A stretch of DNA of 22,944 nt from Actinomycetota bacterium (GTDB lineage Bacteria > Actinomycetota > Actinomycetes > JACCUZ01), in the NCBI GenBank assembly GCA_030841245.1, contig JAVEDG010000268.1, positions 1 through 22,944 of the forward strand, read 5' to 3'. This document shows, piece by piece, positions 10,273 to 17,719 of this stretch. Made by a program: the position numbers and the translations under genes. The notes under the pieces are model-generated. The model had not been told where the DNA came from and searched no databases. It saw only the letters and a list, made by a program, of their open reading frames with translations. Within the stretch, counting starts at the first letter, position 1. Each line of letters begins with the position of its first letter.

Positions 10273-12780
10273 TCATTCGGTGGCGATGGCCTGCAGCACA
10301 TTGAGCCGTGCGGCGCGCCTGGCCGGGAGCACCGCAGCGACCACACCCGCCGCCGCCGCGCCGAGCAGGTAGACCAGCATCGTCACGACCGGGAAACCGA
10401 GCTCGGACACACCTTGCCCCTTGAGCGCCTGCTGCAGGGCGACCCCGAAGATCGAACCGACCACCAGCCCGAGCAGCCCGCCGAACGTGCAGATCAGCAC
10501 GGCCTCGGTCCGGATCATCCGCTTGACCTGCCGCCGGGCCATGCCCACGGCCCGCAGCAGTCCCAGCTCACGCGTCCGCTCGATGACCGAGAGCGCCAAC
10601 GTGTTGAGCACACCGAGGAGGGCGATCACGACCGAGAGCCCGAGCAGGATGTTGATGATCGTAACGACCTGGTTGATCTGCCCCTGGAACTCGGCGACGA
10701 ACTCGGACTGGTCGAGCACCTCGACGTTGGGGTACTGCTTGAGCGCCGCGTCGAGGTGAGCCCGGACGTTCGCGACGTCCGCACCTGAGTCGACCCCGAC
10801 CAGAGCCGCGACGTTTCGCTGGGTGGAGAAGTCCGCCGCCTTGGACTGGTCGACGAGGTAGTCGCCGATCAGCTGGTTCGTCTCGTAGGTGCCACCGACC
10901 GTGAGCTTCTCCTTGCCCGACCGGGCGAACTGCACGGTGACGGTGTCACCGACCGCGACCTTTCGGGCCTTGGCTGCGTCCTTGGACAGGAGGATGACAC
11001 CGGGGGACAGGTCGCTCGACCCGGCTACGGCCTTGATGTTCACCAGGTCGCCGATCGCCTTGGCGGGGAATGCCGTGACGAACTCCTGCTTGCCGTCGAT
11101 GACGAAGCCGTCGACCTTCACCCCGGCCGTGCTGGCCACGCCCGGCTGATTGGCGGCCTCCTTTATGACGGCGTCGGGGAAACCCGGACCGTTGGTGTTG
11201 AGGATGAAGTCGGCGCTGACGGCGGCCGAGATGGTCTTCGCGGCGCTCGACTTGACCGATGACCCGAGCACCGTGACGGCGCTGATCAGGGCCAGGCCCA
11301 CCATGAGCGCGGCCGCGGTGGCCGCCGTACGACGCGGGTTGCGGACTGCGTTCTCGCGTCCCAGCCGGCCGGGCAGCCGCCGCGAGAACAGCCGGCCCAC
11401 GCCCGCTGCCACCGGCCGGCTCACCAGCGGGGAGAGCATCGCGACCCCGATGAAGGCCAGCAACGTGCCGAGCCCCAGCAGGGACAGGCCGCTGCTGCCG
11501 GAGAGCGACCGGGCCATCGCCGCGGCACCGAGCGCCAGCACCACGAGCCCGACGATGGTCTGTCGCCGCAGCGAGCGGTCGGGAGTCGCCGCGTCTCGCA
11601 GCGCGGCCAACGGGGCGACCCGGCTGGCCCGGCGGGCCGGCATGAAGGCTGCGGCGGCAGTGACCAGCGTCCCGACGGCGAACGCCACGATCACGGTGCG
11701 GGTCTCGACGACCGTCGGACCGTCGGGCAGCTGGGCCCCGAACACGCCGAAGAGGGCCTTGAGCCCGATCGCGACCCCGATGCCGGCGAACAGCCCGATG
11801 AGCGAGCTGAGCAGGCCGACGACGACGGCCTCGAGCAGGACCGCCCGGCGGACCTGACGACGGTACGCCCCGAGCATCCGCATCAGGGCGAGCTCGCGGG
11901 TGCGCTGTGCCACCAGCATCGAGAACGTGTTGAAGATGATGAACGCACCGACGAACAGCGCGATGAGCGCGAACACCAGCAGGAAGGTGTTGAAGAAGGA
12001 GAGACCCTGCTTGACGGCGCTCGCCTCCTCTTCCGAGACGGCCTTCCCGGTGATCGCGTGGACGCCGGACGGCAGGACGGCCCGGATCCGGTCGCGCAAG
12101 GTGGTCTGGCTGACGCCGTCGTCGGCGGCAACGGTGATGTCGGTGAACCTGCCGGTCATGTTCAGCACGTGCTGAGCGGTCGTCGTGTCGAAGAAGACGT
12201 CGGTCTCCCCGGCGAAGGACGGCTTTCCGTCGAACTCGACGATGCCGACGATCTTGTAGCTCTTCAGCGGCTTGTCGCTGAGCACGGGGGCGGAGGAGCC
12301 CACCGTGTAGCCGGTGCGGTCGACCAGGCCCTGGTTGATGGCGATCTCGCCGGGACCGTGCGGTGCACGGCCCTTGACGATGGTGCCGCTCTGCAGCAAA
12401 TCGGAGTTGTACCAGTTGAAGCCGAACGTCGGGGCGCCTCCGGTGCTGACCACCTTGCCGTCCTTGTTCACCAGCTGCGCGCTGCCTTGCACCTGCCCCT
12501 GCGCCTCACGGACCCCGTCGACCGCCTTCACGGTCCGCACGAGGTCCTGCGGCAGCAGCGAGCGGACGTCGCCGTTGTCGCCCGTCGTGACCTTGTGGCC
12601 CCGCACATCGACAGCGACGTTCTTGCTGATCGTGGTGAACAGGTCATCGAACACCTTGCCCAGGCTGTCGGTCAGGACGAATGCACCGGCCACGAACGAG
12701 ACACCGAGAACGATGGACAGCGAGGAGAGCACCAGCCGCAGCTTGCGCGCGGCCAGACTCTTGAACGTGGCGCGGATCAT
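10273..12780 (-). CDS. ABC exporter permease, FtsX/MacB-type
   Basis: Encodes 835 residues. This is the membrane subunit of an ABC system with two FtsX-like domains in one chain. The N-terminal TM is at about 15-37 (LSSLSIVLGVSFVAGAFVLTD), followed by an extracytoplasmic MacB-PCD-like domain (about 40-260). FtsX domain 1 spans about 262-390, containing RTRELALMRMLGAYRRQVRR, then a TM pair at about 408-452. A second TM and extracytoplasmic domain cover about 485-700, and FtsX domain 2 is at about 705-830 with ERTRELGLLRAVGMARRQVKR. Both coupling sequences resemble those contacting LolD/MacB ATPases. The substrate is unknown; such systems export peptides, lipids or drugs, or signal to cell wall enzymes. 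The ATG overlaps the ATPase stop (ATGA), so translation is coupled. Confidence 0.92.
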   Translation of the reverse strand: MIRATFKSLAARKLRLVLSSLSIVLGVSFVAGAFVLTDSLGKVFDDLFTTISKNVAVDVRGHKVTTGDNGDVRSLLPQDLVRTVKAVDGVREAQGQVQGSAQLVNKDGKVVSTGGAPTFGFNWYNSDLLQSGTIVKGRAPHGPGEIAINQGLVDRTGYTVGSSAPVLSDKPLKSYKIVGIVEFDGKPSFAGETDVFFDTTTAQHVLNMTGRFTDITVAADDGVSQTTLRDRIRAVLPSGVHAITGKAVSEEEASAVKQGLSFFNTFLLVFALIALFVGAFIIFNTFSMLVAQRTRELALMRMLGAYRRQVRRAVLLEAVVVGLLSSLIGLFAGIGVAIGLKALFGVFGAQLPDGPTVVETRTVIVAFAVGTLVTAAAAFMPARRASRVAPLAALRDAATPDRSLRRQTIVGLVVLALGAAAMARSLSGSSGLSLLGLGTLLAFIGVAMLSPLVSRPVAAGVGRLFSRRLPGRLGRENAVRNPRRTAATAAALMVGLALISAVTVLGSSVKSSAAKTISAAVSADFILNTNGPGFPDAVIKEAANQPGVASTAGVKVDGFVIDGKQEFVTAFPAKAIGDLVNIKAVAGSSDLSPGVILLSKDAAKARKVAVGDTVTVQFARSGKEKLTVGGTYETNQLIGDYLVDQSKAADFSTQRNVAALVGVDSGADVANVRAHLDAALKQYPNVEVLDQSEFVAEFQGQINQVVTIINILLGLSVVIALLGVLNTLALSVIERTRELGLLRAVGMARRQVKRMIRTEAVLICTFGGLLGLVVGSIFGVALQQALKGQGVSELGFPVVTMLVYLLGAAAAGVVAAVLPARRAARLNVLQAIATE

Positions 12781-13586
12781 CGACCGTCGTCCCCCGAGTG
12801 CGCCTTCTCGATCACAGTGGAGTGGGAGATCTCGAACTTCTTCATCCGGTCCAGGACCGCCTCGGCCGTGGGGTCGGCCATCTCATCGACGATGCGCCCG
12901 TCGGCGAGGAACAGCACCCGGTCGGAGTACGCCGCGGCGCTCGGGTCGTGGGTGACCATGACGATCGTCTGGTGCATGTCCGTCACGGAGCGTCGCAGGA
13001 ACGACAGCACCTCGGTGCCGCTGGCACTGTCGAGGTTGCCGGTCGGCTCGTCGGCGAAGATGATGTCCGGTCGGCTCACCAGCGCCCTCGCGCACGCCAC
13101 CCGCTGCTGCTGCCCGCCGGAGAGCTCGGTCGGGCGGTGGGAGAGCCGGTCGCGCAGCCCGATGGTGTCCACGACCGTGTCCAGCCACTCCTTGTCGGGC
13201 TTGCGGCCCGCGATGTCCAACGGCAGCGTGATGTTCTCCAGCGCGGTCAGGGTCGGCAGCAGGTTGTAGGCCTGGAAGATGAACCCGACGGCGTCCCGGC
13301 GCAGCCGGGTGAGCCGCTTGTCGTCGAGCGTGGTGATGTCCGTGTCGCCGATGAAGACCGAACCGCCGGTGGCGTCGTCGAGCCCGGCGAGGCAGTGCAT
13401 CAGGGTGGACTTGCCGGAGCCGGACGGGCCCATGATCGCGGTGAACTGGGCTCGCTGGAACGTGCACGAGATCTGGTCCAGGGCGACGACCCGGGTGTCA
13501 CCCGAGCCGTAGACCTTCGTCAGGTCGACGGCTCGCGCGGCAGGACCTCGGGGGGCGTTCTGGGCAGGGATGGCAGCGCTGGTCAC
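12777..13586 (-). CDS. ABC transporter ATP-binding protein, MacB/LolD-type
   Basis: Encodes 269 residues. It is the cytosolic ATPase partner of the FtsX-type permease. Walker A is GPSGSGKST (53-61), the Q-loop lies in FIFQAYNLLPTLTALEN, the signature is LSGGQQQR (155-162), Walker B and catalytic Glu are in IIFADEPTGNLDS (E180), and the switch His is in VTHDP. The GTG at 13586 has an excellent AAGGAG 8 nt upstream and gives the family N-terminus (AVDLTKVYGSGDTRVVALD). The frame's upstream extension to 13658 has no similarity and would run through the promoter. First gene of the two-gene operon. Confidence 0.94.
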   Translation of the reverse strand: MTSAAIPAQNAPRGPAARAVDLTKVYGSGDTRVVALDQISCTFQRAQFTAIMGPSGSGKSTLMHCLAGLDDATGGSVFIGDTDITTLDDKRLTRLRRDAVGFIFQAYNLLPTLTALENITLPLDIAGRKPDKEWLDTVVDTIGLRDRLSHRPTELSGGQQQRVACARALVSRPDIIFADEPTGNLDSASGTEVLSFLRRSVTDMHQTIVMVTHDPSAAAYSDRVLFLADGRIVDEMADPTAEAVLDRMKKFEISHSTVIEKAHSGDDGR

Positions 13587-13623
13587 CGTCGGTACTCCTT
13601 GATCTGGCTTCGTCTGTCCGCCC

Positions 13624-13629
13624 ACCGTA
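13624..13629 (-). promoter_or_regulatory. -10 element TACGGT for the ABC operon
   Basis: On the minus strand TACGGT lies 37 nt before GTG 13586, giving a leader of about 30 nt that contains AAGGAG. No clear -35 box is seen. The inverted repeats at 13675-13706 lie just upstream. Confidence 0.4.
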
Positions 13630-13659
13630 GAAGCCCGACGCCCACACGCCCACCACATT

Positions 13660-13706
13660 CAGGGTGTAACCGGGATGACATCCGTCATGAATCAGGGTGA
13701 CCCTGA
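13660..13706. repeat. Paired inverted and direct repeats upstream of the ABC operon (candidate operators)
   Basis: Three elements sit within 47 bp. TCAGGGT-G-ACCCTGA (13692-13706) is a perfect 7-bp-arm inverted repeat. ATGAC-ATCC-GTCAT (13675-13688) is a second inverted repeat. CAGGGTG occurs at 13660-13666 and again at 13693-13699, 33 bp apart (about three helical turns). They lie between the nuclease stop and the ABC -10 box. This resembles binding sites for a dimeric regulator; no regulator gene is adjacent. Confidence 0.4.
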
Positions 13707-13732
13707 GTCGACCGGACCGCCCAGGTCGACTA

Positions 13733-14698
13733 CTAGACCTCGTCGCCCGGCGTGTGCGGCGACGGGCGCTCTTCGGCCGCCTGCACGTGCGGCACTGCCG
13801 GCACCGGGAGGAGCGGGAGCGGAGGTGGCGTGCCGCCGAAGGCGGGGCAGCGGCTCTGGTGGTCGCACCAGTCGCAGAGCTTGCTCGGGCTCGGCCGCCA
13901 GTCGGCCCGCTCGGTGGCCCTGCTGATCGCGTCCCAGATCGCGCCGAGCTTGCGCTCGGTCGCCCGCAGGTCGGCCTCGTCGGGCTCGTAGCGCAGGATC
14001 TCGCCGCTGCCGAGGTAGAGCAGCTGCAGCAGCCGCGGCACCCGGCCGCGCAACCGCCAGAGGACGAGCGCGTAGAACCGCATCTGGAACATGGCTTTCG
14101 CCTCGAAGCCCTCACGCGGCGCCCGGCCCGTCTTGTAGTCCACCACCCGCAGGTCACCGCCCGGTGCGACGTCGAGCCGGTCGACGTACCCCCGAAGGCG
14201 GAGCCCGCTGTCGAGGTCCCACTCGACGTACAGCTCGCGCTCAGCCGGCTCGAGCCGACGGGGGTCCTCCAGGTCGAAGTAGGCGGCGAGCACCCCGCGA
14301 GCACCGTCGAGCCACTCACTCTGCTCCGCGTCGTCCGCGAACAGGTCGGCCAGCTCGGGCTCGTCGCTCAGGAGCCGGGACCACTCGGGCTCCAGCAGCG
14401 CCTCGGCCCGGTCCGGTGTCCGCTCCGCGGCAGGCAGGTCGAAGAGCCGCTCCAGCACGGCGTGCACGACCGTCCCGCGCGTCGCGAGCGGGCTGGGCCG
14501 CTCGGGCAGCCGGTCGATCACCCGGAAGCGGTAGAGCAGCGGGCAGGTGAGGAAGTCGCTGGCGCGCGACGGGGAGAGCGACGGTGGGCGAGGCGCATCT
14601 CCGACCTCCGGACCGGCGTCGGCCGGGGCAGCAGCCGGAACCGCCTCGAGCGTCCCCAGAGCCTGGGTGCCCGGCTTGCCGGCCGCCTGCCACGTCAT
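13733..14698 (-). CDS. RecB-like PD-(D/E)XK nuclease with Fe-S cysteine cluster
   Basis: Encodes 321 residues. It is a single-domain nuclease of the RecB/AddB C-terminal (Cas4-like) type, probably acting on DNA ends. The catalytic core is GYVDRLDV (D173) and VVDYKTG (D187, K189); TRGTVVHAVLERL supplies the helix-1 His. The N-terminal C52 (DFLTCPLLYRF) with C275, C278 and C284 (LCDWCDHQSRC) makes the four-cysteine iron-sulfur pattern of AddB/Cas4 nucleases. A Pro-rich tail follows. I chose ATG 14698 because a TACAGT hexamer lies 7 nt upstream; the frame runs on to 14812 but would then overlap the divergent protease gene. No cas genes are nearby, so Cas4 identity is not supported. Confidence 0.87.
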   Translation of the reverse strand: MTWQAAGKPGTQALGTLEAVPAAAPADAGPEVGDAPRPPSLSPSRASDFLTCPLLYRFRVIDRLPERPSPLATRGTVVHAVLERLFDLPAAERTPDRAEALLEPEWSRLLSDEPELADLFADDAEQSEWLDGARGVLAAYFDLEDPRRLEPAERELYVEWDLDSGLRLRGYVDRLDVAPGGDLRVVDYKTGRAPREGFEAKAMFQMRFYALVLWRLRGRVPRLLQLLYLGSGEILRYEPDEADLRATERKLGAIWDAISRATERADWRPSPSKLCDWCDHQSRCPAFGGTPPPLPLLPVPAVPHVQAAEERPSPHTPGDEV

Positions 14699-14705
14699 GT
14701 CCTCG

Positions 14706-14711
14706 ACTGTA
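14706..14711 (-). promoter_or_regulatory. -10 element TACAGT for the nuclease gene (leaderless)
   Basis: On the minus strand TACAGT ends 7 nt before ATG 14698. GAGGAC in the interval could serve as a weak ribosome-binding site if transcription starts further upstream. Confidence 0.45.
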
Positions 14712-14764
14712 GGCCGGGGGTATGACGTAACCCGGCGACGCGGCCGGCCCGGGACCGGACCGCC

Positions 14765-14770
14765 TAGCAT
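14765..14770 (+). promoter_or_regulatory. -10 element TAGCAT for the M50 protease gene (leaderless)
   Basis: TAGCAT ends 7 nt before GTG 14778, with no Shine-Dalgarno site in CAACGGT. It forms a divergent promoter pair with the nuclease gene box 53 bp away. Confidence 0.5.
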
Positions 14771-14777
14771 CAACGGT

Positions 14778-15914
14778 GTGGACAACCGCTCCGGCCGCGG
14801 CGATGAGCCCATCTCGGGGCTGCTGATCGGTCGTCCGTTCGGAGTGCCGGTCTACCTCGCTCCGACCTGGTTCCTCGTGGCGGCGCTGATCACCGTGAGC
14901 TACGCGACCGCCGTCGAGGCAAGGATCCCCGGGATCGGGGCCTGGAAGTACGTCGTGTCGCTCAGCTTCGCCCTGCTGCTGTACCTGTCGGTGCTCATGC
15001 ACGAGCTCAGCCACACCCTCGTGGCGCTGCGAGCCGGTCTGCCCGTGCGCCGGATCAGCCTCTACCTGCTGGGCGGCGTGTCCGAGATCGAGAAGCCGTC
15101 ACCGACACCGGCCCGCGAGGCGGGCATCGCCGCTGCGGGCCCGGCCACCTCGCTCGTCCTCGGCCTCGGCTGCTTCCTGCTCTCACGACTGCTCGATCCC
15201 GGCACCGCGACCCGGATGCTCGTAGACGCCCTGACCTGGAGCAACCTCGCGGTCGGCGTCTTCAACCTGCTCCCGGGCCTGCCGCTGGACGGCGGGCGCA
15301 TGGTGCAGGCCCTCGTGTGGCGGCTCACCGGTCACCGGACGACCGGGGCAGTGGCGGCCGCCTGGGCCGGCCGGTCGGTGGCCGTGGTGGTGGGGATCGG
15401 ACCGGTCGCCCTCGCCGCCCGCGCCGCCGAGCCGCCCTCGCTGCTCGGCGTCGTGTGGGGCCCCTTGCTCGGCTGGTTCATCTGGAACGGCGCCACCCAG
15501 TCGCTTGCGGTGGCCCGGATCCAGTCCCGGGTGCCCGCCCTGGTGGCCCGCACCCTGACCCGCCGGGCGGTCCCCGCAACTGCGGACCTGCCGCTCGCGG
15601 AGGCGCTGCGCCGCGCCCAGGAGGCCGGCGCCGCGGCCGTCGTGGTCGTCGCCGGTGACGGCCGGCCGCTCGGGATCGTCGCGGAAAGCCGGGTACGGCG
15701 GGTGCCCCTGGCACGTCGGCCCTGGGAGGCGGTCGGCGATCTGTCACGACGGCTGCACCCGGAGATGGTCGTGTCCGCCGAGCTGACCGGCGAGGCACTG
15801 CTCGAGGCAATCGCCGACGTCCCCGCCTCGGAGTTCCTCGTCGTCGAGGCGAACGGCGAGATCTACGGCGTGCTGTCGACCGTCGACGTCGAGCGGGCGA
15901 TCGCGCCGAGCTGA
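14778..15914 (+). CDS. M50 site-2 protease with C-terminal CBS-like region
   Basis: Encodes 378 residues. It is an intramembrane zinc metalloprotease of the S2P/SpoIVFB class. The metal-binding HELSH is at 75-79 in a TM helix (LLLYLSVLMHELSHTLVAL), and the third ligand is in the LLPGLPLDGGRMV segment. Multiple hydrophobic segments span about 27-240. The C-terminal third (about 255-378) has two half-repeats with CBS features (PLAEALRRAQEAGAAAVVVV, GEIYGVLSTVDVERAI), which in SpoIVFB-type proteases bind nucleotides. The substrate is unknown. The start could be GTG 14778 (in frame, 7 nt after TAGCAT); a longer upstream frame is antisense to the nuclease gene. It is followed by the trmI promoter region. 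Confidence 0.9.
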   Translation: MDNRSGRGDEPISGLLIGRPFGVPVYLAPTWFLVAALITVSYATAVEARIPGIGAWKYVVSLSFALLLYLSVLMHELSHTLVALRAGLPVRRISLYLLGGVSEIEKPSPTPAREAGIAAAGPATSLVLGLGCFLLSRLLDPGTATRMLVDALTWSNLAVGVFNLLPGLPLDGGRMVQALVWRLTGHRTTGAVAAAWAGRSVAVVVGIGPVALAARAAEPPSLLGVVWGPLLGWFIWNGATQSLAVARIQSRVPALVARTLTRRAVPATADLPLAEALRRAQEAGAAAVVVVAGDGRPLGIVAESRVRRVPLARRPWEAVGDLSRRLHPEMVVSAELTGEALLEAIADVPASEFLVVEANGEIYGVLSTVDVERAIAPS

Positions 15915-15933
15915 GGCACGCGCTGCCAACCGG

Positions 15934-15963
15934 CACGCCCAGGGCGTGAGCTGGACACGCCCT
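15934..15963. repeat. Triple CACGCCC half-site at the trmI promoter
   Basis: CACGCCC (15934-15940), its complement GGGCGTG (15942-15948) and CACGCCC again (15956-15962) give two overlapping perfect inverted repeats: CACGCCC-A-GGGCGTG, and AGGGCGTG-7 nt-CACGCCCT ending at 15963. The last half-site abuts the TAGACT -10 box, so an operator is plausible. The second repeat could also fold as an 8-bp terminator hairpin for the upstream protease gene, without a T-tract. Confidence 0.5.
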
Positions 15964-15968
15964 AGACT
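15963..15968 (+). promoter_or_regulatory. -10 element TAGACT for trmI (leaderless)
   Basis: TAGACT ends 8 nt before ATG 15977. CGCGGACC in between is not a ribosome-binding site. The element's first T is also the last base of the inverted repeat upstream. Confidence 0.55.
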
Positions 15969-15976
15969 CGCGGACC

Positions 15977-16852
15977 ATGTCAGCAGGCTCGGTACCTACG
16001 GGAGCCGAGCAGCGTCGGGGACCTTTCGGTGACGGCGACCGGGTCCAGCTCACCGATCCGAAGGGGCGGATGCACACCATCACGCTGGTCGCCGGCAAGG
16101 ACTTCCACACCCACAAGGGCGCCCTCGCGCACGACGTGCTGATCGGCGCCCCGGAGGGGTCGGTCGTCACCACCACCGGCGGTGTCGCCTACCTCGCCTT
16201 CCGACCGCTGCTGGCCGACTACGTGCTGTCGATGCCGCGCGGGGCTGCCGTCGTCTACCCCAAGGACGCCGGCCAGGTGGTCCACATGGCCGACATCTTC
16301 CCCGGAGCCCACGTCGTGGAGGCCGGTGTCGGCTCGGGCGCCCTGACCATGTCGCTGCTGCGCGCGGTGGGCGACCAGGGCCGCGTCTCGTCGTACGAAC
16401 GGCGGCAGGACTTCGCGGACATCGCGAAGGACAACGTCGAGAGCTTCTTCGGAGGCCCGCACCCGGCCTGGCGGCTCACGGTCGGCGACCTCGTGGAGAA
16501 GCTCGAGGAGACCGACGTCGACCGGGCGGTGCTCGACATGCTCGCTCCGTGGGACTGCCTGGACGCGGTCTCGCAGGCGCTGGTCCCAGGCGGGGTCCTC
16601 ATCTGCTACGTGGCCACGGCCACCCAGCTGTCCCGGACGGCAGAGGCGCTGCGCGAGCACGGCACCTTCACCGAACCGCACGCCTGGGAGTCGCTGGTGC
16701 GCGGGTGGCACCTCGAGGGTCTGGCGGTCCGGCCGGAGCACCGGATGGTCGGGCACACCGGGTTCCTCCTGACCTCGCGACGTCTCGCCCCTGGGGTCGC
16801 GCCTCCGCTGCGTCGTCGACGGCCGGCCAAAGGCGCGTACGGCGAGGCCTGA
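15977..16852 (+). CDS. trmI: tRNA (adenine-58-N1)-methyltransferase TrmI
   Basis: Encodes 291 residues. It methylates N1 of A58 in the T-loop of tRNAs with SAM, as a homotetramer in the cytosol. A small N-terminal beta domain (about 15-75, GDRVQLTDPKGRMHTITL) precedes the Rossmann methyltransferase domain. YPKDAGQVVHMADIFPGAHV leads into SAM motif EAGVGSGALT (115-124); SSYERRQDF (E141) binds ribose; LDMLAPWD (D187) is the catalytic-site motif; GHTGFLLTSRRL ends the domain. This is the Rv2118c-type protein. ATG 15977 fits the family and the promoter. The next gene starts 3 nt after the stop, implying a common transcript. Confidence 0.95.
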   Translation: MSAGSVPTGAEQRRGPFGDGDRVQLTDPKGRMHTITLVAGKDFHTHKGALAHDVLIGAPEGSVVTTTGGVAYLAFRPLLADYVLSMPRGAAVVYPKDAGQVVHMADIFPGAHVVEAGVGSGALTMSLLRAVGDQGRVSSYERRQDFADIAKDNVESFFGGPHPAWRLTVGDLVEKLEETDVDRAVLDMLAPWDCLDAVSQALVPGGVLICYVATATQLSRTAEALREHGTFTEPHAWESLVRGWHLEGLAVRPEHRMVGHTGFLLTSRRLAPGVAPPLRRRRPAKGAYGEA

Positions 16853-16855
16853 CGC

Positions 16856-17545
16856 GTGACGCACCAGCAGCAAGAGCGGGGAAGCCGGCAGGCCACGGAG
16901 CGTCGACGCGCGGTCGTCGCCGTCGTCTTCGGGCTCGTGTGCCTGTTCGGGCTGTCGCTCTGGCCGCGCCTCGCCGGACCGGCCGGGTCACCGAGCACGT
17001 CAAGAGGAGATGCCTCGACCTCCGTCGACGCCACGACCCGGACCAGCACAGGGGCAGGCCAAGCCTCGTCGACGCCAGGGAGCCCGCCGGGCACGTCGCA
17101 GAGCCCACCGCCGCGACACCGCGAGCCCGGTGGATGGGTCCTCGTCGGTCCGCAGTCCGACCCGATGGCAGACGTGGACTGGCCCGGGGTGCCGTACCCG
17201 ATGAGCTGCGAGGGCGTGCCGATCCAGGTCGGGACGGTCACGCTGGGCGACATCGACCGCGACGGCAGGACCGACACCGTCGTCTCGGTCCACTGCCGGG
17301 CGGGCGCGGGAAGCCCGCCGGACGCCCTTTTCGCCTACTCCGGTCCCGCGGCCGGCCCGCAGCTGATGGCCACCATGCTGGTGGCCGGCGACGACGTCCT
17401 GCTGCGCTCCGTGCGGCTGGCCGGCTCGACCGTGCTGGCCGCCGGCTCGACGTACTCCTCGGGACAAGTGCCCCGTTGCTGCCCGGACCGCCACTTCTCG
17501 GCGTCCTGGCGCTGGGACGGGTCGGGGTTCGTCCGCGGTGGATGA
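16856..17545 (+). CDS. Membrane-anchored hypothetical protein with DxDxDG loop
   Basis: Encodes 229 residues and I do not recognise a named family. Residues 1-18 are polar and basic. A single TM or uncleaved signal is at about 19-38 (AVVAVVFGLVCLFGLSLWP), with no proper lipobox. A long Ser/Thr/Pro/Gly linker spans about 42-92. The extracytoplasmic domain (93-229) has GDIDRDGRTD at 131-140, whose D132-D134-D136-G-D140 spacing resembles Ca2+-binding FG-GAP or EF-hand-type loops. C118, C147, C208 and C209 could form disulfides outside the cell. The GTG at 16856 follows the trmI stop by 3 nt, so translational coupling is likely. It ends 174 bp before mpa. Confidence 0.7.
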   Translation: MTHQQQERGSRQATERRRAVVAVVFGLVCLFGLSLWPRLAGPAGSPSTSRGDASTSVDATTRTSTGAGQASSTPGSPPGTSQSPPPRHREPGGWVLVGPQSDPMADVDWPGVPYPMSCEGVPIQVGTVTLGDIDRDGRTDTVVSVHCRAGAGSPPDALFAYSGPAAGPQLMATMLVAGDDVLLRSVRLAGSTVLAAGSTYSSGQVPRCCPDRHFSASWRWDGSGFVRGG

Positions 17546-17549
17546 GCCG

Positions 17550-17578
17550 TGGCGGCGGACCCTCGCCGGACACCGCCA
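17550..17578 (+). terminator. Weak terminator-like hairpin after the membrane-protein gene
   Basis: TGGCGG (17550-17555) and CCGCCA (17573-17578) form 6-bp arms, with inner CGG/CCG pairs, just after the stop at 17545. There is no T-tract. It may separate the trmI operon from mpa. Confidence 0.25.
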
Positions 17579-17586
17579 GAGGCCCG

Positions 17587-17617
17587 TTGAAGCATCCCGC
17601 CGGCGCATTTGAAGTAT
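17587..17617. repeat. Two TTGAAGNAT direct repeats upstream of mpa
   Basis: TTGAAGCAT (17587-17595) and TTGAAGTAT (17609-17617) are 22 bp apart, two helical turns, in a locally AT-rich stretch about 46 bp before the mpa -10 box. This could be an activator site or chance. Confidence 0.25.
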
Positions 17618-17662
17618 TACGCGACACACACCGTTGCAGGTTCCCTCCTGGTGTGCCGAAGG

Positions 17663-17668
17663 TAGGGT
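17663..17668 (+). promoter_or_regulatory. -10 element TAGGGT for mpa
   Basis: TAGGGT lies 51 nt before the mpa GTG. Applying the 8-nt spacing seen at the leaderless genes places transcription start near 17677 and gives a leader of about 43 nt. No convincing -35 box. Confidence 0.45.
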
Positions 17669-17696
17669 CATGGTGACGGGCTCTCGACCGGGAGCA

Positions 17697-17713
17697 CCCC
17701 GCGCCGGGGAGGT
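17697..17713 (+). promoter_or_regulatory. mpa ribosome-binding site partly paired in a leader hairpin
   Basis: GGGGAGG (17706-17712) lies 7-8 nt before GTG 17720 and fixes that start. Its GGGG is also the 3' arm of CCCCG-CGC-CGGGG (17697-17709), so a small hairpin could hide half of the site. Confidence 0.4.
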
Positions 17714-17719
17714 GAAGTC

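Noticed and set aside
13733..14698. Cas4 of a CRISPR system
   Set aside because: The Fe-S nuclease pattern fits, but there are no cas genes or repeat arrays, and the gene sits in a conserved housekeeping block.
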